This document shows, piece after piece, positions 1 through 8,571 of a stretch of 48,298 nt of DNA. The stretch spans positions 1 through 48,298 of the forward strand of contig JBEKUX010000020.1 of assembly GCA_049514575.1 (NCBI GenBank), written 5' to 3'. This DNA is from BOG-1184 sp049514575 (lineage in GTDB: Bacteria > Fibrobacterota > Chitinivibrionia > Chitinivibrionales > Chitinispirillaceae). Numbering within the stretch: the stretch's first letter is position 1; the number at the start of each line of letters is the position of its first letter. The translations under genes were made by a program, and so were the position numbers. Under the pieces are notes generated by a model. That model was not told the DNA's origin. It saw only the letters and a program-made list of their open reading frames with translations, and did not search any database.

Positions 1-868
1 CTACCGCAAGCAAAGACATGAACAGGGAAATGAACATTGTAATAATATTATGGCCAAATTTATCAATTCCCATGATCGTTAAATTGAACGTATTGCTTTT
101 AACCACCATGCCATGTCTGATTACATGCTGGTAGAAATCAGGCAGCGATCCTGTGATGGAAAAAAAAACCGCGTATGATACGAGTGCGAAAAAAAGAGGT
201 GCAAAAAGGCAGGAAAATATCAGTACTTTTTTGTGCCGTGTTTGCCATAAAACCGGCAGCAAAGCAACCGCCGTACCTGCCCAGCAAACCAGCGGAATAT
301 CGGGTCGGCACAGAAAGGTAAACCCATACAGCGCGCTCCATACTTTCAGCCAGATAATCTCATCGGAAATGATACTTCTACAGAGATAATACAACGAAGC
401 TGTACAAAAAAGACAAAATATGGTAGCGGCGATACTGTACGGTAAAATGAAATTGAATATGCCGGTTTGCTGATAGTTCCCGAAAGCAAATACCGTCAGA
501 AAAGTAAAAACCGCAAGGCCGGAGACAACCTCATCAAAAAAAAGACGGGCGGTTTTATAAAGAAAAAATGATACGGCCGCGGTAACGGCAATACCGCAAA
601 AGACCATGGAAATACCGTTCGACCCGAAAAATTTAAATACGCACGCAAGAAGATAGTAAGGCAGAAAGCCGTATTCACAGAACAAATCTTTGTATAATAA
701 TTTCCCCTTAAGCAGATTTTCAGCCAGCCAGGCGTCCCGGTAACTGTCGATAATAAGATTACCCCACTTAAACCAACTGGCGTTAAGGAAATAGAGCAAT
801 ACAAACAGGAGCCCGGTAAACACCCAGAAACCCGGACGAATGCTTTTTATCTCATCGCGAATATTCAT
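1..868 (-). CDS. GT39-like (PMT_2) polytopic membrane glycosyltransferase, C-terminus cut by window edge
   Basis: I translated this by eye. From an ATG at 866-868 the minus frame stays open for 289 codons to the window edge, so the C-terminus is missing. The protein is very hydrophobic with repeated membrane segments. An N-terminal TM (FWVFTGLLFVLLYFL) is followed by a loop with DSYRDAWLAENLLKGK and LYKDLFCEYGFLPYYL. That acidic first loop, with an early D, a GK-LLYKD block and a G-P-YYL ending, is typical of GT-C enzymes of the PMT_2/GT39 type. These move sugars from polyprenyl-phosphate carriers to acceptors on the outer face of the inner membrane. The exact sugar and acceptor cannot be read from the sequence. 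It is divergent from the small gene at 945. Family assignment is moderate; membrane topology is secure. Confidence 0.7.
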   Translation of the reverse strand, partial: MNIRDEIKSIRPGFWVFTGLLFVLLYFLNASWFKWGNLIIDSYRDAWLAENLLKGKLLYKDLFCEYGFLPYYLLACVFKFFGSNGISMVFCGIAVTAAVSFFLYKTARLFFDEVVSGLAVFTFLTVFAFGNYQQTGIFNFILPYSIAATIFCLFCTASLYYLCRSIISDEIIWLKVWSALYGFTFLCRPDIPLVCWAGTAVALLPVLWQTRHKKVLIFSCLFAPLFFALVSYAVFFSITGSLPDFYQHVIRHGMVVKSNTFNLTIMGIDKFGHNIITMFISLFMSLLAV

Positions 869-944
869 TTTATTTAATAACCCCTGTTATGGCAACCCGG
901 CGAAAATAGTATTTTCATCCATTAATTAACAGGAGAATCTCCCT

Positions 945-1277
945 ATGTCGTTATCCAGCGAAGAAAAAGGAATTATTGAAGAGGCGCTCGGCGTTTATCT
1001 GCAGATAGTGGCACGGCAGCTTCCGCAGCAGCAGGTGCAGCAGGTCGCGGAGATCGCTCAGGGCATCGTACGGAAACTTGACTCTCTCAGTTCCGGCAGC
1101 GGCAAAAACGGCAATAAACCCGCCGGCATCTCAGACGAATGGTATAAAAACGTCTGTCTCTCTTGCGATAAGCTCTCCCCTGACGGCTGCACCGACAAGG
1201 TGACCGAGAAGTTCCCCGGCAAATGTGACCCCATACTGCATTACGAGCGGGAGAAAATATTAAAATCCAAGAAATAA
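945..1277 (+). CDS. Small hypothetical protein with four C-terminal cysteines
   Basis: 110 residues, starting at ATG 945 behind an AGGAGA ribosome site about 930-935. Residues 1-45 look helical and Gln-rich, with no signal peptide or membrane segment. After a Gly/Ser/Asn linker (50-60) the C-terminal part carries Cys71, Cys74, Cys82 and Cys94 (CLSC, then single cysteines), spaced as in a small metal- or cluster-binding knuckle. I do not recognise the family. It is convergent with the membrane protein gene ending at 1319 and divergent from the GT39-like gene. It is called real because of the good ribosome site, sensible composition and the lack of a better frame. Metal binding is inference only. 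Confidence 0.6.
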   Translation: MSLSSEEKGIIEEALGVYLQIVARQLPQQQVQQVAEIAQGIVRKLDSLSSGSGKNGNKPAGISDEWYKNVCLSCDKLSPDGCTDKVTEKFPGKCDPILHYEREKILKSKK

Positions 1278-1318
1278 CCCGGCGGGATGCTTTTGCAGGA
1301 ACGTAAAATTTTGTGCCT

Positions 1319-2884
1319 CTACGATGCAGCTTTTTTGCCGCGATTGGAAGGCACGATGTTCTTGTGCACGGCAGTATCGGCCTGCCCCTGTTCGGCAGGT
1401 TTCTGCGGTAATCTGCCGAACCAGGTATTGCGGTTGATATAATGCCATTCAAGCCTGCCGATGTCCGGCTGCTGTTTTCCTTCGGTCAAAACCATCATCC
1501 GGTCGCACGGCCTCATCTTGTCGACCCACGGCTGGTATGAATCTACCTGGTTGCTCATGTACTGTATAGCACGATACACTTTAAGATCTTCGGGAAGCAT
1601 CAACTCCGGTTCAAACCCGAGCACATACCGCCACGGCGCCTGGGGGTTGTCGAAGAATAATTCATAAAACGCTTCCATGTGATCGTTGTAAATAATGCCG
1701 CCGCTGTCCGGGAACCATTTTTTCTCTTCCGGTTTCGCTTTTTCATAAATACACTCAAAACGCGGAGCCATAAAGGTCCATCTGCTTCCGGTGTCGGCGG
1801 TCAGGATAACGAAAAAAACGGCGGCGACCGCGCCGCACAGGACAAACCGGCGTACATCGTTGAACGCAAAATACTCGATCAGAAGTTCGTTGATCTCCGT
1901 CGCAAGCCACAGCATCGCGGCGATGAAACCCCAATCAAGCCAGAAACGGGCTATCAGAACACCCAGAAACATGCCGCAGACGGCATTGAAAAACAGCGGA
2001 TTGTCAATAACGCGTCGGTCCCACTTTTTACGCAGTACGCGCCAGACGATAAGCGCGATAAAACTGAATAGTACCATAAAATTTCCGGCAGAGGGCCGGA
2101 ATTCGGTAACCAGCATGCGCGAGAGAAGATGCTGGTCCGGTCCGGTGAAAAGCATGAACGATACATTCTTTACAAGCTGTACCGGATATCCGGTAAGCGC
2201 ATAGCCGATACATGACCCCACTGCGATGCACAGCGTCAGCCGGATCAGCGCCCTCCACTCCCGCGCCAGAGCAAAACCTAAAAGCGGGATTCCGAAAAGA
2301 TATGCGGCAGTTGGCGCAAGCCAGGCCATGATCGCAATGCCGGCAACAAGTACCGCCATCCAGCCGAACCGCGTCTTTGGCCCGGCAAAGTTCCGCCATG
2401 TCAACAACAGGAAGGTCAGCATCGCGCATCCGATGATAAACGGCCTTCCCACAAAAAAACGGAGGGGTTCGACAGGATCAAATAAATTTAGATAACCGAG
2501 AACAATGAGCCACGATTCGGGCCTCCGGAGGAAAAAGAGCGGCAGGGCGGCAAACAGGATGAAGCAGAAGGAAACGCTGAACGCCATAAGACCGTATTTT
2601 CCGATACCGAACCTTTTATGAAGGAAGGTGAGAAGCGTGTCCCATCCATGGTGCATGTCCGTGGTAATGTCTTTTCTCATCACCAGTATCTGGTTCCACG
2701 GTTTTCCGGAAATGGCCTTGCCGACATGCCTGTTCGCATCGTCAGGAGGGTAAAACCCCAGGGAACCGATCTTTGCCGGAGCAAAAAGTATCACGCTGAG
2801 AAGCACGGCGAACGAAAGAATCTCCCACAGCCGCGTAGCCGGTTTCGGAGAGATCGTTTGCAGGGAAATTTCAGGTTCGCTCAT
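1319..2884 (-). CDS. Large polytopic membrane protein, GT-C-like, function unknown
   Basis: 521 residues, start ATG at 2882-2884 with GGAAAGGG about ten bases upstream. An N-terminal TM (residues about 19-37) is followed by a loop with YPPDDANRHVGKA, then a ladder of roughly ten hydrophobic helices to about residue 365 and a soluble C-terminal domain (about 370-521). A DD pair in the first periplasmic loop is a common catalytic feature of GT-C glycosyltransferases, and another such protein lies about 450 bases beyond its stop, so a lipid-linked sugar transferase is a fair guess. I cannot place it in a named family. It follows tyrS on the same strand after 78 bases, so the two may be co-transcribed. 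Confidence 0.7.
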   Translation of the reverse strand: MSEPEISLQTISPKPATRLWEILSFAVLLSVILFAPAKIGSLGFYPPDDANRHVGKAISGKPWNQILVMRKDITTDMHHGWDTLLTFLHKRFGIGKYGLMAFSVSFCFILFAALPLFFLRRPESWLIVLGYLNLFDPVEPLRFFVGRPFIIGCAMLTFLLLTWRNFAGPKTRFGWMAVLVAGIAIMAWLAPTAAYLFGIPLLGFALAREWRALIRLTLCIAVGSCIGYALTGYPVQLVKNVSFMLFTGPDQHLLSRMLVTEFRPSAGNFMVLFSFIALIVWRVLRKKWDRRVIDNPLFFNAVCGMFLGVLIARFWLDWGFIAAMLWLATEINELLIEYFAFNDVRRFVLCGAVAAVFFVILTADTGSRWTFMAPRFECIYEKAKPEEKKWFPDSGGIIYNDHMEAFYELFFDNPQAPWRYVLGFEPELMLPEDLKVYRAIQYMSNQVDSYQPWVDKMRPCDRMMVLTEGKQQPDIGRLEWHYINRNTWFGRLPQKPAEQGQADTAVHKNIVPSNRGKKAAS

Positions 2885-2962
2885 AAAGACAAGCCCTTTC
2901 CGCTGACATAGCAGGGGCGACCGGACCAGTCGCCTCCGTATAGGATTAAACGCACAAATCCT

Positions 2963-4240
2963 TTATACCGCCTTCACCATAAAATACGATTTTTTCCCTT
3001 TTTGCAACAAGAGATACCGGCCATTCAGAAGACGTTCACCGGTGACCGTTGCATTAGAATCACTGATTTTTTCTTTATTTATCGAAAGCCCGCCCTGCTG
3101 GATCAACCGTTTCGCCTCGCTTCTCGATGCGAATAAATTTGCCTTGTCAACGACCAGTTCGATGACAGGGATCCCCGTTTCCAGAAGCGATTTCTGAATT
3201 TCCGCCTGCGGCACGCCCTCGAACACGGCCAGAAAATCCTTTTCACTCAACCGCCGAAGGTCCGCCGTCGTTCCTTCACCGAACAGAATACCGGACGCCT
3301 CGACGGCCGCTTCGTAATCCCGGCGCGAATGGATCAGTACGGTCATTTCGCGCGCCAGCGCCTTCTGCAGCGGACGTTCGTGCGGCGCCTCAGCATGGCC
3401 TGCCTCGAGACGGGTAATTTCATCCTGCGGCAGAAGCGTGAACATCCGCAGAAGCCTGGGTGCATCGCCGTCGGAACAGTTCAGCCAGTATTGATAGAAT
3501 TTGTACGGCGAGGTCAAGGCCGGATCAAGCCATACGTTCTCCCCTCCCTCGGACTTTCCGAATTTACCGCCGTCGGCCCTCGTCAGGAGGGGACACGTGA
3601 TCGCATGGGCTTCACCACCGGTCATGCGCCGTATCAGTTCGGCGCCTGAGGTGATGTTTCCCCACTGGTCGGAGCCGCCCATCTGCAGTACGCATTTCTT
3701 ATTTGTATAGAGCCAGTAGAAATCGTACGCCTGCAGGAGCTGGTAGCTGAACTCGGTGAACGAAATACCGTTCTCCCAGCGTCCTTTCACCGAATCCTTG
3801 GCCACCATGTAATTGACAGTGAGGTGTTTGCCGATGTCGCGCAGAAAATCGAGAAACCGGACCTCGGCGAACCAGTCGTAGTTGTTGACGATTTCGGCGG
3901 CGCACTTCCCGGAGAAATCAAGGAAATGTCCGAGCTGAGTCCGCAGGCGCTCCTGATTGTGCCTGATGGTTTCGATTGGCAGGAGGTTGCGTTCTTCGGA
4001 CTTACCCGATGGGTCGCCGATCATGCCGGTCGCGCCGCCGACCAGCGCGATGGGCCGGTTACCGCCCCGCTGAAAATGCACCAGAAGCATTATCGGGATA
4101 AGGTGGCCGATGTGGAGCGAGGGCGCGGTCGGGTCGAATCCCGCATATCCTGTGCTGCCGCCCGGCGCCAACTTTTCGGCCGCTCCCGGCGTAATGCCCT
4201 GAATCATTCCACGCCACTTGAGTTCCTCGATAAAACCCAT
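2963..4240 (-). CDS. tyrS: Tyrosyl-tRNA synthetase
   Basis: 425 residues, the usual length for bacterial TyrS. It charges tRNA-Tyr with tyrosine in the cytoplasm, using ATP. The class I signatures are clear: HIGH at residues 43-46 and KFGKS at 226-230 (the KMSKS equivalent, in the KFGKS form usual for this TyrS subgroup). QMGGSDQWGN near 187-195 forms part of the tyrosine site. The C-terminus (about 365-425) is an S4 RNA-binding domain with SEAKRLIQQGG. Start ATG 4240 has AAGGGG upstream. No T-box leader was seen in the 270 bases upstream. It lies directly before the membrane protein gene on the same strand. Confidence 0.97.
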   Translation of the reverse strand: MGFIEELKWRGMIQGITPGAAEKLAPGGSTGYAGFDPTAPSLHIGHLIPIMLLVHFQRGGNRPIALVGGATGMIGDPSGKSEERNLLPIETIRHNQERLRTQLGHFLDFSGKCAAEIVNNYDWFAEVRFLDFLRDIGKHLTVNYMVAKDSVKGRWENGISFTEFSYQLLQAYDFYWLYTNKKCVLQMGGSDQWGNITSGAELIRRMTGGEAHAITCPLLTRADGGKFGKSEGGENVWLDPALTSPYKFYQYWLNCSDGDAPRLLRMFTLLPQDEITRLEAGHAEAPHERPLQKALAREMTVLIHSRRDYEAAVEASGILFGEGTTADLRRLSEKDFLAVFEGVPQAEIQKSLLETGIPVIELVVDKANLFASRSEAKRLIQQGGLSINKEKISDSNATVTGERLLNGRYLLLQKGKKSYFMVKAV

Positions 4241-4321
4241 TAGAATAATGCCCCTTATCGGTTTTCACCTCACCTTAATCCTCGGGACAAAATAATTTCA
4301 GCGCTCAAGTATATTAAAAGA

Positions 4322-4350
4322 TTGAAAAAAAACGCATTGTATACTATCAT
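4322..4350 (+). promoter_or_regulatory. Candidate sigma-70 promoter for the Ig-repeat protein gene
   Basis: TTGAAA (4322-4327) and TATCAT (4345-4350) are separated by 17 bases. Each matches the consensus hexamer in five of six positions. The area is AT-rich and lies about 160 bases before the start at 4510, leaving a long leader. The rest of the gap between tyrS and this gene shows nothing else I can name. Sequence match only. Confidence 0.5.
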
Positions 4351-4509
4351 ACATATTAATGATAATCCGTTGGCATTTTTGTTTCCTGCGGACGTGTCAT
4401 ATATTAATTTTTATGGTTCCGAATTACCCTTTCATCATCAATGGTTCTTGCTGGCACCACTACGCTAATAAAAAAATTCATGAAGCACCGGTATTCAATG
4501 GAGGAATAG

Positions 4510-7473
4510 ATGCGGAAACTTTTCGGGAACAGTAAAATCGTCAAGTATGCAGTCGCGGCGGCGGCCATTTTTATTGCTACCTGCACCATGAAGCTCGGCG
4601 ATGAACCCATTGGCCCTTCGGTGAACCAGCAGAACCAGCCCGACACGACCGTGCTACTCACAGTTACCTCCACCATGACGGCATTGAAAGCAGACGGCGT
4701 TGACTCCGCCATCATCACCGCACGGCTCCGCGACATACAGGGCACCCCCCTCTTTGGAGAAACCATCGAGTTCTACAACAATATCATCACCGGCACGGAC
4801 ACCAGCGCCATCAATTGGCGCATTACTTCCGTTACCGACTCGACCGGCAGAACCGCAATCATATATTACGGCGCCAAGGTCAACGGCACGAGCAGAATAA
4901 CGGTGGTCGCTCCGAAACACCATGACACTGCCTATGTAAACATCGTTTTAAGCGGAGTCAACATTAACCTGCATGCGAACCAGAGCAAGGTGCACGTCGG
5001 CGATTCCGCCATTATTACCGCAATACTCCTCGACGGATCAGGCAACCCCATCATACGCGGCGATTCCATCGTCTTCAGCACGGCAACCGGCCGTTTCCCG
5101 GGCGGCAACTCGATCTACCGCACGAAATTCGATCCTGCCGGCCAGGCGGCCGTCAAGATGACCTCGCTGTCCACCGGTACCGTTATGGTGCGCGTTTCAT
5201 CGGTCGGTATAAACGATTCCATCCCGATCACGTTCGATTCGACCTCGGTGGTGATCGTCGGGGCCCGCAAGTTCCATATCTCTTCATCCAAAACGCAGCT
5301 CAAGGCCGACAACTCCGATACCGCAACCGTCACCGCGACCGTGGTGGACCAGAACAACAACCCGGCCATGGGCGATTCGATCTTTTTCTCGTGCAACATC
5401 GGCATCATCGGCGCCTTCGCGCTTGTCGATTCAAACGGCGACGCGAAAGTCAGGCTGCGCGCCATGCCGATCAACGGCACCTGTTTCATTCAGGCACGGG
5501 ACACGAAGACCATGGACACTGCCTCGACCTATGTGCTGTTCAGCGGGATCACCCTCACGCTCGGTTCCGACCAGACCAACCTTAACATAAACAACAACGC
5601 AACGGTGAGCGCGATCCTCAAAGACGGCTCCGGCAACCCCATCGGCGGTGACACCGTGGTGTTTTCCACGAAACAGCCGGGCAAATTTTCGAACAACACC
5701 ACAACGTTCCGCGCCCTGCTCGATCCAACCGGACGGGCTGAAGCGACCATCACCTCAAATTCGGCTACCCGTATCGACGTTTCGGCCTCCTGCCTGAATT
5801 CAGGCGATACGATCACCCTGTTTTTCACGAACAACGCCATCACACTGACTTCTGCGAAAAGAGACACCGCCCTTGTCATTGGCGGTAACGATTCGACGCT
5901 GCTCACCGCGACCTATCTCGACAGTACCGCTCATGTGGTGTCCGGGGCGACCGTTACATTTTACGCCAACGCCGGGACTATAACCAAATCCACCGCCGTT
6001 ACTGATATCAACGGCCACGCCACGACATGGCTCAAGAGCGCGAACTTCAGCGGTACCGCAACAGTGGAGGCATCAATAACGGGTGTCGGCAATGCGCTTG
6101 CCACGGTCACCTTTGCGGCGGCAAAGATAAAGAGCATCAAACTGACCATCACGCCTGACAACATCAGCATCAACGGCGGCGTCGCCACGCTCAGCGCGAT
6201 CGTACGCGACATCAACGACAATCTGGTGAACCTTGCGGACGTCAATTTTAAAATCCTCAACGGCCCGGGGGGCGGCGAGTACATCGACAAACCGGTTGCA
6301 ACGACCTCGAACGGCAAGGCCGGCGCACAGCTCTATGCCGGGTCTGTACCGAGCATGTACCGGGGCGTTCTGGTATCGGCCTCGGTCCACGACACTATCG
6401 CGGACTCCTGCAAGATCACCATTTCCGGCGAACCGTATGCGATTTCGGTCGCTTATCCGAATGAAGACACGGTAACGGTGCCTGATGCCGGACATCTAAA
6501 TGCAACAACGTTCGATTATTTCATGGGCGCCGTGGTGTGCGATATCAACGGCAATCCGGTCGCGGACGGGACACGAGTCAACTTCAGCGCAGTAGTTACG
6601 GGCATGGCCGTGCACCGCTTAGTGTTCGCCGGATGGTCTGGTCTGGGTTCAGGAGCTAATACCGAAGTTAAACCGAAATACGCTTATAATTTATGGGACA
6701 TCCCGTTCGAAGACATTAACAATAATTTTCATCGGGACCAGAACGATCTCACCCTTCAATACGGGGTCGGACGGGGATATGTCACGCAGAATCCTGCCAA
6801 TGCCGCGAGAGGTGACGATGTGAACGGCGACGGCCATTGCGATTTCGACCCAACGATCCACGACCTGTGGTACGATTTCAACGATAACGGAAAAGTCGAT
6901 ACGGGTTTATCGGTGGTTCAGAAAATAGACAGCACACCCCGTCTTGATTCGACGATCGACACCGCGTGTTATGATACGATCATCCACTTGCTTTTACCTA
7001 GCCCTCATGACACGGCCGTCAATGTTTGCCATTTGTTTTTTAAAAAAGATACAATCGGTTATAAATACGACACTACACGTTCGATGATATTCACCGGGGC
7101 CGAACCGTATATAACGGTAAGCGGCGCAATGATCTGGGCCGACCTTTATCCGGACGGCGTCTGGAACACCTCGGAACTGGTGAGAGACGTGAACGGCAAC
7201 GGCAGATACGATATACCGGCAAGCGGCGACCGTCGCTGGTGGGAATACGAGAACCTTCCCTACTGGCGTGGGTTGCCTTTCAACTTTGACCAGAACGATT
7301 ACGGCATCGCGATCACGACGTCCGCCACCACGACAGGCGGCGTGGCCAACGTCGAGCTCTCGTATCCGCGCGAGCTTGCGCGGCGGCTTATCGTGTCTGT
7401 CAATGTCGAATCGAACGGCGTGCGCGACCGCACCGGCGCCCGCTTCGTACTGCCGGTGATCTCGAATCAGTAA
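4510..7473 (+). CDS. Large exported Ig-like (Big_1/invasin-type) repeat protein with C-terminal calcium-loop module
   Basis: 987 residues, start ATG behind GGAGG. The N-terminus is a signal sequence (residues about 11-24) ending IATC at Cys25. This resembles a lipobox, but Thr at -1 is unusual, so lipidation is uncertain. Residues about 45-650 hold six or seven repeats of roughly 90-100 residues with the Big_1 pattern: a D-S-A-x-I/V-T-A strand, a D-x-x-G-N-P turn, then a V-x-F strand. Examples start at TALKADGVDSAIITA and QLKADNSDTATVTA. The last third has four Asp-rich loops near residues 734, 769, 791 and 893 (for example DVNGDGHCD, DFNDNGKVD, DVNGNGRYD) that fit calcium-binding EF-hand/dockerin loops. 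It is likely a surface adhesin or structural rod. It precedes a barrel protein gene and the pilus operon. No anchoring barrel is fused to it. Confidence 0.85.
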   Translation: MRKLFGNSKIVKYAVAAAAIFIATCTMKLGDEPIGPSVNQQNQPDTTVLLTVTSTMTALKADGVDSAIITARLRDIQGTPLFGETIEFYNNIITGTDTSAINWRITSVTDSTGRTAIIYYGAKVNGTSRITVVAPKHHDTAYVNIVLSGVNINLHANQSKVHVGDSAIITAILLDGSGNPIIRGDSIVFSTATGRFPGGNSIYRTKFDPAGQAAVKMTSLSTGTVMVRVSSVGINDSIPITFDSTSVVIVGARKFHISSSKTQLKADNSDTATVTATVVDQNNNPAMGDSIFFSCNIGIIGAFALVDSNGDAKVRLRAMPINGTCFIQARDTKTMDTASTYVLFSGITLTLGSDQTNLNINNNATVSAILKDGSGNPIGGDTVVFSTKQPGKFSNNTTTFRALLDPTGRAEATITSNSATRIDVSASCLNSGDTITLFFTNNAITLTSAKRDTALVIGGNDSTLLTATYLDSTAHVVSGATVTFYANAGTITKSTAVTDINGHATTWLKSANFSGTATVEASITGVGNALATVTFAAAKIKSIKLTITPDNISINGGVATLSAIVRDINDNLVNLADVNFKILNGPGGGEYIDKPVATTSNGKAGAQLYAGSVPSMYRGVLVSASVHDTIADSCKITISGEPYAISVAYPNEDTVTVPDAGHLNATTFDYFMGAVVCDINGNPVADGTRVNFSAVVTGMAVHRLVFAGWSGLGSGANTEVKPKYAYNLWDIPFEDINNNFHRDQNDLTLQYGVGRGYVTQNPANAARGDDVNGDGHCDFDPTIHDLWYDFNDNGKVDTGLSVVQKIDSTPRLDSTIDTACYDTIIHLLLPSPHDTAVNVCHLFFKKDTIGYKYDTTRSMIFTGAEPYITVSGAMIWADLYPDGVWNTSELVRDVNGNGRYDIPASGDRRWWEYENLPYWRGLPFNFDQNDYGIAITTSATTTGGVANVELSYPRELARRLIVSVNVESNGVRDRTGARFVLPVISNQ

Positions 7474-7480
7474 AAAATGT

Positions 7481-7533
7481 TGACCTCACCCTATCGCCCC
7501 CGCGACCCAGGCCGGGGTAATGAGGTGAGGTCA
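7481..7533. repeat. Intergenic inverted-repeat element, copy 1
   Basis: It starts with TGACCTCACC (7481-7490) and ends with the exact reverse complement GGTGAGGTCA (7524-7533), with a GC-rich centre (CCCCGCG...CCGGGG). It lies eight bases after the stop of the Ig-repeat gene. Related copies lie at 8419, 9864 and 15613. As RNA it would fold into a strong hairpin. There is no T-run, so it is not a standard terminator. Confidence 0.75.
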
Positions 7534-7564
7534 TAAACGGGAAAAATTAAGAAAGGTGTATCTT

Positions 7565-8380
7565 ATGAGGAAAACAGTTCAAACCCTTATGACGATAATG
7601 GCACTCTCCGCGCTGTCCTACGCCGGTATTCCCGTGCAGGACATGTCTTCAACCAGCCTCGGCATCGATTACAGCGGCATGTGGCGCGGCGAACGGATCA
7701 CGTCGGCGAACGTGCCGGGGCACGAGAGCGTGCACCTTATAAACGTCCGATATTCGCCCAATCCCTATTGCCTGTTCTCAATCGGTTTCGGCGGCGCGAA
7801 TTTCAGGGTGGACACCTCCCGGCAGGTGCAGTTCAAAGGCACGTTCAACTTTTCGCCGTCCGTAGGCGCAAATTTCTACACGCCATTTTTCGCCCGCCAT
7901 GTGCTGAGACTCACCGCGGGCGTCAAGGCCAATTATCTTTACACAAGAGACGCCGATAAATCGTATCTCTATTCGGGTCCGTTTGTGACGCCGGGTGCCG
8001 GCATCGTCGTCTCGCTCGGAGAATTCATCGACCTCGAAGCCGGCGCACGCGGCGATTTCATCTTCGGGCGGATGCAGAAGGGCAGCGATTCGCCGGCCGG
8101 TTTCTCGAACAAGGAACGTGCGCGCGCCTATTTCACGGCAATGCTGCACACGCCTTCCGAAGGGGCCTATCTGCTCGTCGATTTCGATGCGTCGCCGAAA
8201 GTGAGCATGGACTGGGCGAACGGCCCGGCCGAATCGTCCATCGGAATTTCGGTGGGCCTTATTCTCCGCCAGGAGAAAGACAAGATCGCCCAGCAACGGA
8301 AGATGAAAGAGGACGCCGATTACCCCGGATTCAAGGAGATGCGGAAAAAAGTTGAAGAAATGGAAGAAGAGATGAAATAA
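7565..8380 (+). CDS. Outer-membrane beta-barrel protein of unknown function
   Basis: 271 residues from ATG 7565. A GTG nine bases earlier is in frame but sits on the ribosome site (GAAAGGTG), so the ATG is preferred. The signal peptide ends near residue 20 (LSALSYA). The mature part has alternating short amphipathic strands rich in Tyr, Phe and Gly (for example LGIDYSGMWRGE, FSIGFGGANFRV, GPFVTPGAGIVVSLGEF), consistent with an eight- to ten-stranded barrel. The last about 45 residues are a charged helix (KIAQQRKMKED to EEMEEEMK), a probable coiled coil extending into the periplasm. It sits between the Ig-repeat gene and pilC, so it may be the membrane partner of the former. I do not recognise a named family. 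Confidence 0.7.
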   Translation: MRKTVQTLMTIMALSALSYAGIPVQDMSSTSLGIDYSGMWRGERITSANVPGHESVHLINVRYSPNPYCLFSIGFGGANFRVDTSRQVQFKGTFNFSPSVGANFYTPFFARHVLRLTAGVKANYLYTRDADKSYLYSGPFVTPGAGIVVSLGEFIDLEAGARGDFIFGRMQKGSDSPAGFSNKERARAYFTAMLHTPSEGAYLLVDFDASPKVSMDWANGPAESSIGISVGLILRQEKDKIAQQRKMKEDADYPGFKEMRKKVEEMEEEMK

Positions 8381-8418
8381 ACTACCCCCGCAGAAAACTG
8401 GGGCATTCTAAAATATTC

Positions 8419-8521
8419 AACTCACCCCTTGATCCCCTCTCTTCCAAGAGAGCCGTTCTTTGGATAAATCTTTTTATCCAAATAAGGCCTTTAGGGGGAA
8501 ACCCGAAGGGAGAGGTGAGTT
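8419..8521. repeat. Intergenic inverted-repeat element, copy 2, with internal hairpin
   Basis: The ends are AACTCACC (8419-8426) and GGTGAGTT (8514-8521), exact reverse complements. The left half carries the family core CCCTTGATCCCCTCTC and an AAGAGAG arm. Inside lies a second perfect palindrome, TTTGGATAAA/TTTATCCAAA (8459-8482, 10-bp stem, 4-base loop), that the other copies lack. It occupies most of the gap between the barrel protein gene and pilC. No promoter was clear here. Confidence 0.75.
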
Positions 8522-8571
8522 AAAACCGTAGCGTGCTGCGGGAAATCCGATCAGGAGAGACTAACAAACAC

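Noticed and set aside
1087..1452. Arg/Cys-rich minus-strand open frame over the small cysteine protein
   Set aside because: Shadow frame of the gene at 945 with no ribosome site and an implausible composition.
2916..2934. Hairpin GGCGAC/GTCGCC between tyrS and the next gene as a terminator
   Set aside because: The stem is only 6 bp and no T-run follows on the minus strand.
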